Of a DNA stretch of 64,000 nucleotides, positions 1 through 10,400 are shown in pieces (the stretch's first letter is position 1; each line of letters starts with the position of its first letter). Under the pieces are notes generated by a model. The model had not been told where the DNA came from. It did not search any database and saw nothing but the letters and a program-made list of their open reading frames with translations. The stretch is from positions 43,482,706-43,546,705 of the forward strand of contig CM036620.1 of NCBI GenBank assembly GCA_020746105.1, written 5' to 3'. The translations under genes and the position numbers were made by a program. Origin of the DNA: Trogon surrucura. Lineage: Eukaryota; Chordata; Aves; Trogoniformes; Trogonidae.

Positions 1-18
1 GCAGAGATTAACGGCAGC

Positions 19-24
19 TTTATT
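19..24 (-). promoter_or_regulatory. Polyadenylation signal AATAAA
   Basis: The minus strand reads AATAAA here, about 100 bp beyond the tail-exon stop of the wrecked PHF7-like copy. I see no AATAAA or ATTAAA on the minus strand between 978 and this site, so it is the nearest canonical signal for the intact gene as well. The cleavage site and the downstream GU-rich element would lie outside the window. Confidence 0.45.
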
Positions 25-125
25 GTTTGGGCAGAGGAGGATGAGGGCCAGCGCTTGGGGATGATGACAGCCATCAGGTCCTGCAGCAGCAGCCAGGCCA
101 GCTGTAGGGGTGTTGCTGTCAGCGT

Positions 126-834
126 TCATTCCAAGTGGGAGCATCCTGGCCAGGGCTTGCTGGTGTGGTGACCGCTGCTGAGCACTGGGGAGGTGCAGAA
201 GGTCCTTGATGACATCTGGCTGCTGGGGCTGCTGGTTTCAGGAGCTGTGGGACAGCCCCACTGCTGCCTGGCTGGGGGTGCGGCTCTCTGCATTCGGTGA
301 TGGCACCCAGCTTTGATGCTGCAAGGCTGGGTGTGCTGGATTTCTGAAAATCTGCCCCAAAGCCTCCATGCTGCTAGTACTGAGGCAGCCAGTCCCAGGT
401 GGCGAGCAGCAGTGGGAAGGCTGCAGTGCTGACTGAGGATCAGTGGTGGGGCTGTGAGCTCCAAGCTGGTGCTGGAGGCTGTGAGGAGAAGCAGGAAGGT
501 GAAGGCTGCTCTCACACCATATGCTGGGCCAGCTGAATGTTGTCCCAGGCTGGCAGCCTGATGGAGGAATGAAAATTGATGAGCCCCTGGTGCCCTGGCC
601 TAAGGCAGATGCCAGTGTCCCTGCTCTCCCAGGGTCATGTGTGAGGATGACCCTGGTGCTGGCAAGTGCCAGCTGTGCCCCAGGGGTGAGGGAATGGCTC
701 TCACCTGGATGCAGCCCCGGGGGCACCCAATGGTGTGGAAGGACTGCTGGTCCTCAACAGGCTCCAGGCAGAGGAGGCAGCAGGTGTTCTGCGCCTCCAC
801 TGCTGGCTGGGGATGGTGTGCCCAGCAGAGGAAC
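126..834 (-). pseudogene. Wrecked tandem copy of the PHF7-like gene
   Basis: Three pieces of the neighbouring gene recur in the same order on the minus strand. 834-705 matches the RING exon (CAG acceptor, GTGAGAG donor) but lacks 11 codons: three after AVEAQ and eight spanning the C168-H170-H174 ligands, so CPRGCIQ replaces the longer CPTCRHAWFHRDCIQ. The following CPLC exon is absent. 557 down to about 520 is only the first part of the next exon (AWDNIQ against EWDDIQ) and runs at once into the intron before the tail exon, meeting TGA at 514-512. The exon for the last zinc finger is missing. 478-126 matches the start of the Ser-rich tail exon, with tail-like residues (PSQAAVGLSHSS) in a different frame, which points to a frameshift. 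The N-terminal exons are not present. It cannot encode a working RING or PHD protein. Confidence 0.75.
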
Positions 835-978
835 CTGGGAAAGAGGGAGAGGACGGGTGAGGGGAGAAGCTCTGGGTCCTTCCCCAGTGATGGTGAGGAG
901 GAGAGAGTGGGGAGATGAACAACCAACCTGGTGGTGCTGGTGGAGGGGATGAGCACCAGCACTCAAGGATGGTAAAAA
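835..978 (-). other. Spacer between the intact gene and the wrecked copy
   Basis: On the minus strand this begins right after the TAA of the intact gene and ends in a pyrimidine-rich tract and CAG acceptor that precede the relic RING exon. Its second half aligns by eye with the intron before the RING exon of the intact gene (about 2393-2450), so the tandem unit joint lies near 960-900. Confidence 0.5.
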
Positions 979-3237
979 TTATCTCTGGCGGCGGCAGCCC
1001 CGCCAGCCATAGGGCTTCTGGGCCCGGCGTTGTGAGCGGGAGCGCTCTCGCGCTCGCACAGGCCCAGGAGTGCTGGCGTGGCTGCTGCTGCCGAGTGCTG
1101 GCACAGTGTGGGAGTCGCTGGAGGGCTGCTGGCCGGTGGTGCTGGGGCCAGTGGTGTCTGGAGCCAGGGAGGTGTGGGAGGCCTCTGGCAGCCCCTGGCT
1201 GGGAGCAGGTCTCTCCCCGCTCGCTGCGGGCACAGGGCCCCGCTGGCAGCGTCTGCCAGGCCGGCTGTATGGCCCCTGGGCCCGGCGCTGCGAGTGGGTG
1301 CTCTGCCGCAGCCGCATGGGTAGGGAGGGGCTGGAGCGGCTGCTGGGGTCGGCGACCTCCGGGCTGGCATTGGAGGCTGCAAGGAGAAGCAGGAAGGTCA
1401 AGGGCATGGAGCCCCAGCACAGGGCAGGACTGGCCAGAGGGCTGTCCCCAGCCCAGGGGCAGCCTGTGGTGCTTTGGCTCTTACCGGCAGCCGGACCAGC
1501 GCAGCCCTGGCACTCCCAGCTGGCCACGGCGTCCCCCAGGTGGGAGCATGCCCTGTGAGTGCCCTGGGCCGCACAGGAGGAGCAGAGGAGGAGTTGCCAG
1601 GGCCTGGGGAAGCAAATGGGTAAATGGCTCTCAGAACAATGTGACTGCAGCATGGGAGTGTCCCGTAGAGCTCTTGTCCTTAGTCCTTCTGCTTCGAGCC
1701 CCTCGTGAGACAGAGCTCCCCATGCAGAGCCCAGGGCGGCAGCTTTGGACACTTACCCCTCCTCCTCTGCCTGCTCCCTTCCTCCCGGGCACAGGCACTC
1801 ACTGGCATTGCAGTGGCTGTGCCTCTGCATCAGCCCTGCAAAGGCCTGGATGTCATCCCACTCTGGGGGCCTGATGGAGGAATGGAAACTGATGAGCCCC
1901 TGCTGCCCTGCCATAAGGGAGATACTGGTGCCCCTGCTCTCCCAGAGTCACTTGAGAGTGGAGGGCCAGGAGGGCAGAGGCAGCCCCCAGCACCTGCACC
2001 CTCCTGCCTTGTGAGCTGGGAAGGAAAAATACCAACCTCCTGGGGACTCGGATGCCCATGGAGACCATTTCCGTTAGAAAGGCCTCCTTGTCCCGGCAGA
2101 GCGGGCATGAAAAGCAGGACGTGCCGGCACACAGGGCCTGCCCCTGTGGGAGAAGCAGAAGGAGCATGAGCGGGGCCCTGGTGCTGCCGAGCACCGGCTG
2201 TGCCCTGGGGGTGAGGGAACAGCTCCCACCTGGATGCAGTCCCTGTGGAACCACGCGTGCCGGCACGTGGGGCACACCATGGTGCCGAAGGACTGCTGGC
2301 TGTCAATGGTGTCCAGGCAGATGAGGCAACTCGTGGCCTCCTCCTGAGCTGCCTCAACTGCCTGCCTGGGGCTGTGCTTGTCGCAGAAGGCCCTGGGGGA
2401 GGAGGAGTGAGTAAGGAGAGAAGCACTGGGTCCTGCCACCCTCCCACCCTGGCAGCGAGGAGGTACCTGTGCTGTGGAAGGTACTGGGTCACGCACTGTC
2501 CCTTCACAGCACAGGGCAGGTGGAACCTGCGGTCACAGCCCCTTGGCCAGCAGCACCAGACGGTGGCCCCGGTCCGCCGACAGACAAAGCAGTCCTGGAA
2601 AGGACACAGCAGCCCCCATCAGTGGCAGCCTCAGAGCCCCCCCCAGCCAGCCCTGTGCCTCAGAAGGGCTGAGCTTTCTTGAGGTCTGGGCTAAGCTCCT
2701 GCAAAGCCCTCTCCATGTTGTCAGGTCCTCACCATCTGCGCCGCCCGCTCCGCTACGAGGCGAACATCCCTACGGCGAACCGCCATGCACTCGGCTTCCT
2801 CGTCCCAAAGCCGAGGAAGCTCGGTGGCAAAGTACTGCCAGAGAGAAGAGAGGAGCTGATGAGGAGAGCGTGGCAGGGCCTTGCCTGTTGGCGAGCAGGA
2901 AGGAGCCGCAAGGACACTCACCAGGCAAAAGATGTGGGCACGGAGGCCTCGCTTCTCCCACATGTCCCCGCAAATGGCGGGGTCTGCCACCGCCCGATGG
3001 CACAGGACACATGCTGGAGGAAGAGAGTGAATGGCACCGAGAATGAGCAGTGCTGCAAGGCTGGGGAAGCGTCCCTGAGGGATTGTCCCCAAGGGCTGCT
3101 CTGAGCCCTGCCACTGCTCTGGGTCCTGTGCTGACCGCCCTGCTATCCCCTCAGCCAGGCTGCAGGAGGGATGCTTTGCTCTCACCCTGCTCCATTGGGC
3201 CGGTGGCTTGGTCCTCACAGGCTTGCACCTCGGACAT
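979..3237 (-). CDS. PHF7-like: PHF7-like PHD/RING finger protein (probable E3 ubiquitin ligase), nine coding exons
   Basis: Exons read on the minus strand: 3237-3186, 3013-2922, 2834-2733, 2594-2467, 2392-2230, 2143-2037, 1870-1757, 1603-1485 and 1376-979 (TAA). Each intron has GT/AG ends and all phases match, giving 1275 nt and about 424 residues without an internal stop. Visible zinc ligands: C19, C22, C32, H44, C47 (pre-PHD); C84, C87, C96, C97, C102, H107, C110 (PHD); a RING-like finger C147, C150, C165, C168, H170, H174, C177, C192, C195; and a final PHD-like finger C235, C240, C242, C260, C263, H269, C272, C284, C287. This order is that of PHF7 and of the N-terminus of G2E3; no HECT domain follows. 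Residues 294-424 are a Ser/Pro/Arg-rich tail. PHF7 of mammals is a testis chromatin reader and ubiquitin ligase; the role of bird copies is inferred. The start may instead be the inner ATG at 3195-3193 (410 residues), followed by MEQACVLC. Introns are very short. Some bird copies are pseudogenes, but none of the exons is broken here. Confidence 0.82.
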
Positions 3238-3291
3238 CAAGAAAGACGGGGAAAACTTCCCAGTAGTGCAGCAAGTGTCTTGCAGAGACCT
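3186..3291 (-). other. First visible exon of the PHF7-like gene (5' UTR plus start)
   Basis: On the minus strand a pyrimidine-rich tract ending in CCCGCAG gives an acceptor at 3292, followed by an exon that carries ATG at 3237-3235 and a second in-frame ATG at 3195-3193, then the donor G|GTGAGAG at 3186/3185. The acceptor implies at least one further non-coding exon upstream (above 3292), which I could not locate. Neither ATG has a purine at -3; the inner one has G at +4. Confidence 0.55.
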
Positions 3292-3613
3292 CTGCGGGAG
3301 AAGCAGGATGCGGGTGAATTCACAGCTCAGGCCCAGAACCCCAAGGTGTGGGGCCCCCTCCACCCTCAGCAGCCCCGTCTCCCCCCTGCCCTCACCTCAC
3401 CACACTGATGCAGGGCTGGAGCCCAGCATTGCTTTAGACACACTTGGACCCATGGGTCACAGTGGCTGCTGCTGTGACATCAGCTGCAGCTGTGTTCCGG
3501 CCTGTGTTCCACCCCGGTAACGACTGCATCTTCAGTCCTACCAGTTACTGTTGGCTGTTATTGCATAGATGTGGTGTATTGGAAAATGGGACAGTGGGAA
3601 ACAAGAATTGCTT
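3292..3613. other. 5' flank of the PHF7-like gene
   Basis: The part next to the gene (3292-3440) is GC-rich and, on the minus strand, reads like an intron ending in a splice acceptor. From about 3500 the sequence becomes AT-richer. I see no TATA box, CpG island or clear first exon. The stretch ends at the 5' breakpoint of a CR1 fragment. Confidence 0.35.
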
Positions 3614-3896
3614 GACAACCACTGATAGGACAAGGGGTAATGGGCTGAAACTGGAACATAAGAGGTTCCGCTTAAACTCGAGAAGAAACTTCTTCTCAGT
3701 GAGGGTGACGGAGCACTGGAACAGGCTGCCCAGAGAGGTTGTGGAGTCTCCTTCTCTGGAGACATTCAAGACCTGCCTGGACACGTTCCTGTGTGGCATA
3801 GTCTAGGTATTCCTGCTCTGGCAGGGGGATTGGACTTGATGATCTTTCGAGGTCCCTTCCAATCCCTAACATTCTATGATTCTATGATTCTATGAT
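3614..3896 (+). mobile_element. CR1 LINE, strongly 5'-truncated, young copy
   Basis: The sequence encodes the last about 63 residues of CR1 ORF2 (from TTDRTRGNG to FLCGIV, stop TAG at 3804-3806), followed by the CR1 3' UTR (GGTCCCTTCCAATCCC) and the ATTCTATG tandem tail. By eye it differs from the copy at 12969-13250 by four substitutions in about 280 bp, all transitions. The 5' break is where similarity starts, at about 3613. The reading frame remains open. Confidence 0.92.
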
Positions 3897-4650
3897 CTCA
3901 GATGACCCTGGACACCTGTCTTCAGGCAATTGAAACAAGCTTGCATTGTTTGTGGTAGCTCAGACCTCTCTACACTTCGCTGACTTGGCTGAGTTGCCCC
4001 TGCCTAGGTGGACCATGCCATTAGAGAAATTGAGAGATCATGGGTCTCCGGTAAATACTGTACCAGACCTATGCAGATGTCTTGGTTACTCTGAAGACTC
4101 TTAGAAAGCGTTGACATCAGTCTGTTGGTCCACTTTGGGTGGTAAACAGCTATGTATTTAGCACTCAGGTAGAGAGCTACATGTATGGACCTATATATAT
4201 AATTACTTAGGTAAATATTTTTTCTTGGCATTAAAGCTAGAAACCTGACTTTATAAATTTGACAAGTTATAATCATGAAGATAAAAGTTCACATTTGAGT
4301 CAATTTCATATTAGTGAAGGGTGAAAGATCTGAGTAGGCGGAAAGGAAAGGAGAGAACTTTTGAAAACTAGCCTGGTACAACCCAGAAGCAACAATCTGA
4401 AATTAATTTAGTCAATTATTTTGGAAACCGATGATTAACTGACATAGATCATCAAACTGCTGGGTGACTGACCCTAACTGCTAATTTACAGTGCTTGGGG
4501 GAAAACTTTGTCTTGTGAAATGGAAATTCAGTGCAGCTTTCATACATCAGGAATACCTCAAATATCAAACTAAAATATTTATTGAAACTGGAAAAATTAT
4601 AAGTGACAAGTTCCTTACTCGAAAAATATATTAGATATTATCTTCATAAC
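3897..4650. other. AT-rich intergenic DNA, nothing recognised
   Basis: Unique-looking sequence between two CR1 copies in opposite orientation. A short TATATATAA stretch occurs near 4192-4202. No gene, splice pattern or repeat family is recognised. Confidence 0.5.
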
Positions 4651-5302
4651 ATCATAGAATCATAGAATGATTGAGGTTGGAAGGAACCTCTGGAGGTCAT
4701 CTTGTCCAACACCCTTGCTGAAGCAGGGACACCTAGTTGCCCAGAACTGTGTTCAGGTGGTTTTATTTCATCTCCAATGATGGAGACTCTGCAACATCTC
4801 TGGCAACGTGGATGCCAGTGCTCTGTCATGCTCTCAGCAAAAGAGTGTTTCCTAATGTTCAGAGGGAACTTTGTGTGTTTCACTTTGTGCCCATTGCCTG
4901 TCACCCTGTCACTGGGCACCACTGAAAAGGGCCCGTCTCTGTCCCCTTCGCACCTTCCCTTCAGGTATTTATGTGCAGTGAAACGTTCCCCCCTGAGCCT
5001 TCTCCAGGCTGAACAGTCCAAGTTCTCTCAGCCTTTTCTCACAGGAGAGATGCTCCAGTCCCTTCGTCATCTTTGTGGCCCTTTACTAAACTATCTCAAG
5101 TATGTCCAGGTCTCTCTTTTACCTAGTGTCTCTCCCAGAACTGGACACATTGCTCCAGGTGTGGCCACCCTAGTGCTGAGCAGAGGGAAAGGATCACCTC
5201 CCTTGACCTGCTGGTAGCACTCCTGTAGCAATCATCCTAATTCTGGATCCCAGCATGTGCTGTTATCTGCCTTTGCTGCAAGAGCACATTGCTGGCTTAA
5301 GC
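4651..5302 (-). mobile_element. CR1 LINE, old 5'-truncated copy
   Basis: Read on the minus strand the element ends in a degenerate ATTCTATGATTCTATG tail at 4653-4668 and carries the CR1 3' UTR and C-terminal ORF2 sequence. Translated fragments include RRLRGE, HKYLKGRCEGD, FSVVPSDR and TEHWH. The far end (5285-5302) matches the CR1 stretch that reads GGGCACATTGCTGG on the plus strand of such copies. Frameshifts and stops interrupt the frame, so it is an old relic. Confidence 0.88.
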
Positions 5303-6049
5303 TGAGAAACAGAAAGTGGCACAACTCATCAAAAAGTACAAATAATAATATCTAAAATTTAGTTCTCATTGTGCAAATGATTATTTTCTTAATAAGCTGA
5401 AATGAAATAATGTGCAATCTAACAATACTTTTACATTCATACTTTAAAAAGACCTCAAGAGCTTAAGGCAATGAGCAAAATGTTGTGTGCTAGACATATT
5501 TTTACAGGAACACATTAATAATAGGGCAGTTGTTGAAAGTATTTTGACACATGACAAAAAAAATCATTATTCCAAATCAAGAAATGCCTTGCTACATTAA
5601 AAAACACAGAACACCTCTAATTTGACTTAAAGAGGAAATGAAAGTAGCTAAATAATTAAGACAGCTGTGTATTACAAATGGAAAAATAAAAATCAAAAAT
5701 TATGAATTTTAGAAAGCTAATGAGAAAACTAGAAGTGCACATGGAGAAATGTAGACAAGGTAAGGTTACAATGCAGAAGATTTTGTGTGTGTCAGTAACA
5801 AGAAATTCTGAGTAAATTGGATCCATTAATGATCACGCTTTTCTATTTCTGCCTTATATTTATGAAAATATCAGATGGTGTATTTAGACTGTTTGAAAAC
5901 CAGGAAATGTCCTACTGGAAAACTGGATTAATATTGCACAGCATGTGCTAAAATTTGGCTTTTTTTAGTCAAAGGGTCTACATAATTTGTAACAAATTAT
6001 CTGACCAATGAGCATTCTGCACTATTAACATTGATTTCCTGTAAGTCTT
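5303..6049. other. AT-rich intergenic DNA, nothing recognised
   Basis: Strongly AT-rich sequence with many short A and T runs. No repeat family, gene or structured motif was recognised. Confidence 0.5.
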
Positions 6050-7440
6050 GGAACACTGGAGCAGTTCTCCAGAGACTGAAAGAAAGATGATGTTGTGATA
6101 GTTTTCAAGAAAGATGAGTTGGATGACCTGGGTGATGTTACACCTGTCAGTCTGACATTGATCTCAGGCAAAGTGATGGAAAGAGGCTGATAGAATTCTT
6201 GATTAGTAAAGAAGTAATGGAGGTGAATATAATTAATGCCAATCAAAATAGCCTTATGGAAAATAAATCTCATCAAACTGACTCGATAACTTTTTCAACA
6301 ATGCTACTAGATTGGTTGATTATTAAAATGAGATTGATGAAATACACCCATTGCATCACAAGCTTTTGTCTTGGTATTGTACCACAATGTACCTAGTAAA
6401 GAAGGAAAATACAAGATCACTGTCATACACAATTAGTATATGAAAACGCGTCTAAGCAGAAGGTTACAAAATTAGCTGATAGTAAAAAAATGTCATGTAG
6501 CAGATAAGTTTCTATCAGGACCCTTTTAGAGTTGGCATTTTTTTTTTTCATTCTGCTCTTTTTTGTTATCTATGTTTGGTAGGAAAGCATTATTTCTTCA
6601 TTGAGTACACTGATAAGAAAATAGCTGAAATAATTGAATAAGACCATTTACTGATACTGTAAAGTCTGATTTTCTTTTTTTTTTTTTTTAAATTTGAATC
6701 AACCTAATAAAAAATGTTGAGTACAATTCTATGAATGAAAAATTAGGTTGCATTTGCAGCAGCATGGACATTATTATATGAAAAAGTTGGCTGAGAAAGT
6801 CAGTAGAGTAAGTTGGATAATTAGTTGAGAATAAATTTTCACTGTGATGCTATAAGTCATAGCAATAATATAATCTGTGGATGCATAATTAAAACAATTG
6901 TGGTCTAGTATGTTTGGAAAATATCCATCCTTTCTTATCTAAATTCTTAGACTGGTGTAATTTTAAGTCAGTACCAGCTAGTTTTGGAGTTCACATTAGA
7001 CGTGGCCTAGAAGGAATATGTTAAAAGAGGAACAGCAGAAATTGATAAAAGATTGGAGAACTTGTCTGATACAGAAATAACCTAAGAATAAGTTAAAATA
7101 TAACTTACCTTGTTAATAACTAAGATTTATAACTAAGGGGAAAGATGATGGTAAGAGAAGTTTGTTCAGTCTATCAGAAAAATACATAAAAATAACACCT
7201 GATGGCTTATTATTGCAGCTAAATATACTCAAATTATAAATAAGATAATTTTAAGAGTAGCATGAGACACATTTTGAACAAGTGATCAGCATTTGCTGTT
7301 TTTAAATTCTTAAATGAATGTTGGTTCCCCCATGCTGCTCTAACTCAAGGAGTAATTAATTTGAAGTCTTACATACACAAAAAAAACATGCTGGATGATT
7401 GAATGGCCTTTTCTGGCTGCAATCCATGGATTTATAGCAA
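6050..7440 (+). mobile_element. Ancient CR1/L3-like LINE relic, highly diverged
   Basis: 6100-6300 reads, in broken frames, like the start of a non-LTR reverse transcriptase: a stretch close to DLGDVTPVSLTLISGKVMER (compare the family motif N-Y-R-P-V-S-L-T-S followed by G-K-V-M-E), then the conserved region that in such elements leads to a K-S-C-x-T-N-L block. Around 7025-7150 the order 'AAAAGATTGGAGAACTTG', 'CTAAGAATAA' and 'ACTAAGGGGAAAGATGATGG' matches the late ORF2 region of CR1/L3 elements. 7391-7435 resembles their 3' end. The middle is hardly alignable. Family rank is uncertain. Confidence 0.5.
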
Positions 7441-10400
7441 CAAGGAGAGCTGACTCCTTTGCTCTACTTGCCAATAAACCGAATTAAGTCCAATCTGTAT
7501 AGATAGTGTTCACTAGCAGAATAATAATTGGATGGTATGTGATTTTTTTCCATTAAATAATTATACTGATAAAATCTCTAGTGTAAACTCATGTATACAC
7601 AGAGCAGCTTAGTCTTTTTTTTTTTTTAAAGCTAAACAAGGATACTGGTTTCATTGGAATTACTGCACTTTCATTTAGAGACTTTAAGCAAGCTTCAAGT
7701 GAAAGAACTTTTACATTTCTGAGGGGCTTAAAATTTATAATAAGCGATTGACTCATTTGCTGAGTGATCTTGACCAACCTAATGTTTGACCAAGCTGAGA
7801 AATGTTGCCACTTTCTGTTTCATAACATGTGCCAGCAGTGTACCCAAACTGGGCACTATTAGGGCTGCTATGGGGAAAACTAACCGCATCTCATCCAGTC
7901 CCAATACACTTCTTTAAATGATGGTTCTAATTTCCATACGGAAGAACAAGGATTCTAAGCTAGACCTGGCCCCATACTCAAATGGCATGACCACTCTTAG
8001 GGCAAAATGCAGAACACTAGCTTACTGTTACCAGATATCCTCAGCCAGCTTTGTGTTGCCCCTGCAAGGTCATTAGAGTTTAGTAGGGGTTTATAAAGCA
8101 ATCAATGTTTTCTTGTTTAGTGATGCCAGTGTGCATATTTTATGTATCACTTGTCTAATCTACAGGATCAGAGCAAAGCTCCTATCACCACCTCCACCAC
8201 CTGAAAGTGGAGCCCATTTGAGTCTGTGGAGCAAACTATCACTAAGTAGCAGGGGTCCAGGTATGGGACAGTAACACAGAATGCTAGCGCGTAGAGGGAA
8301 AACTTTTGGCGAGGCTTTGTTTGAATCTTGCTTACAAATAGCAGGCTTGGAGGTAAGAATCTGAGACTGGGCTTATGATACACCATAATTTAGCAATCTG
8401 TTCTAGATCCCTTAAACTCAGTCTTGGTTCTCACCCAGGACTCTAACCACACAGGTAAATCAAGCATTGAGACAACAGCTTTTCACTTGAGTTTTTTTTA
8501 GTTTAACAAATTACACATCCCATGTCTTACCCAGAAAGTACCTCGCAACTACAACAGGGACAGTTGAATGAGAAAGAGCTTTGTCCTTTTTATATGAAAC
8601 TAATTGTGAAAATGCTTGTCCACGACTCTGGTGATTGAAGTTGTAAAATGAACAAGCAATGAAATTTTATGTCTAGTATATCCCATGCATCATGAAATGT
8701 AGTCTATATATACCTACACACACACGTATATACATGTATGGAAGAGTCTGACTTGGGAAATTCTCATTTGTATTTCTTACCATCCAGAAATGAAGAACAG
8801 ATAAAAAACAATGATCTAGCTTTGGGATGAGAACGAAAGTAAATCTGGAATGCATTAATATTCTGGATAGTAAACAAAAACGGGCACATTCATTTCCTTT
8901 CTTTCAGATATCTTTTCAAAGAAATTTAGGAAAGAAGCAGTTTAACACACAAGCAAAGAAAGAAACTTTGTCAAGAGATACATAATTCAGGTTGCTACTT
9001 AACAGCAAAAGTTCAAGAGACAGAAAAGATGTTAAGATATACTTCTCTGTTAGACATTTCATATTACTTGTTTGATACATCTTATTCCAAGTATACATGG
9101 TGATGTGAATGCTATTCTGAGATATTCAACTTTGTTCATTCATTAAATAGGGAATCCACTCTAATATGTTAAACTCACTCACAGAACTGACTATAATGCA
9201 AGTTAACTATAGTGAAATATTTTGTATGGTTTTTTTGACAACTTAGATAAAATATTATTGTGATTCGGAACTGGTCCTAGCATTAGTAAAAAATACATCA
9301 GGGAAAGATTTTCTGACTGGAATGCCAAAGCCTAAAAACTACTCTTACATTCATCACTTTGGGAATCACATTCAATACTGGTGCTGCTTGCACAGAAACC
9401 TGGTAGACGAATGAAGAATGGTAGTATATTGCTCTGTAAATCAACTGTTATTTCAGAAGAACACACACATATAAAATTAAAATTTGCAGTGTAACTAAAG
9501 GTCTGGAAACTGATTCAGTGGTAGGTAGATCTTTCTTTGTTTTTTATTTTATCCAGAGGACTCAGAGGCACTAATTACCAAAATGATTGCTGGTTCATTT
9601 GTTCAGGCTACAGGTAGAGAGAGACAGAAGGGGCAAAAAGAAGATAAATAACATTCTGGATAAACAACATTCACTGAACAGCTCTATCAACAGAAAAATG
9701 GAACAGAGGATGATGACACTACTCAGGAGACAGGTTTATAAATTTAAGGGACTGAAACCCGTGGCCATGTTACTCCGAATGAATTTGCCTCGTACGAAAT
9801 GTGTCTGCTTGAATAAAATTTGGCACAAGACTCAGTGGAACTATTGTACTCTGCTAACTGCAGCAGCTCAGTTTTTGTTAACCAGGTAGACATTTGTGTT
9901 GGATCCGCACTCAGATTGTTGACTTTTTAAATTGCTTTAAGTGTAACAGCTGCTATCAGTTCTTCTTTTATAAACATTTTTTTCTCCTAGACCTAGTAGT
10001 GGCCAGCAAATGGGACAAATATTTAGATCTAGAGTCCAAACTGACAAGATCTACACATGGCTCTGTAGATGGTGGAACTGCATGCAAATACAGGTTGAAC
10101 TGCCCCACCGTCTCTCCCTCCACTACAGCAGCATTTCCATAGGTAAGAGAATTTCTACTTTTTAAAACCTGGCAGCAGTCTATATATGCTTTAGGTTTAG
10201 CAGTTCCCATCCTTTAAATGCATATTTCTTTCTTGGTAATAGTAATGGGGACAGCTGTACAAACAAAACGTTTGCAGCCACCGGTGTTAACCAAACTGAA
10301 ACTCTTCTTAGTAAAAAGAGTTAAAGTATAAAAGGTGATAGAGCTCCCATCAGTGCTGGCTCTAGAGCGATGACTGGAAGTGGAGGGAAAAAACAAGGTT

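Noticed and set aside
701..1874. Long open frames of up to 319 codons on both strands (for example 915-1874 plus, 701-1420 minus)
   Set aside because: They are shadows in GC-rich DNA. The minus-strand exon set with matching splice phases and ordered zinc ligands explains this region.
979..3237. G2E3 (HECT E3 ligase) as the identity of the gene
   Set aside because: The N-terminal fingers fit G2E3 as well as PHF7, but the tail exon is Ser/Pro/Arg-rich and ends at 424 residues with no HECT domain.
3444..3806. A 120-codon host gene
   Set aside because: The second half is CR1 ORF2 and the first half is unrelated flank joined to it in frame by chance.
4644..5217. Opposing open frames of 125 and 171 codons
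   Set aside because: Both lie within an inverted old CR1 copy.
10082..10089. Octamer ATGCAAAT, possible POU-factor site
   Set aside because: A single 8-mer in 64 kb of AT-rich DNA is expected by chance and has no promoter context.
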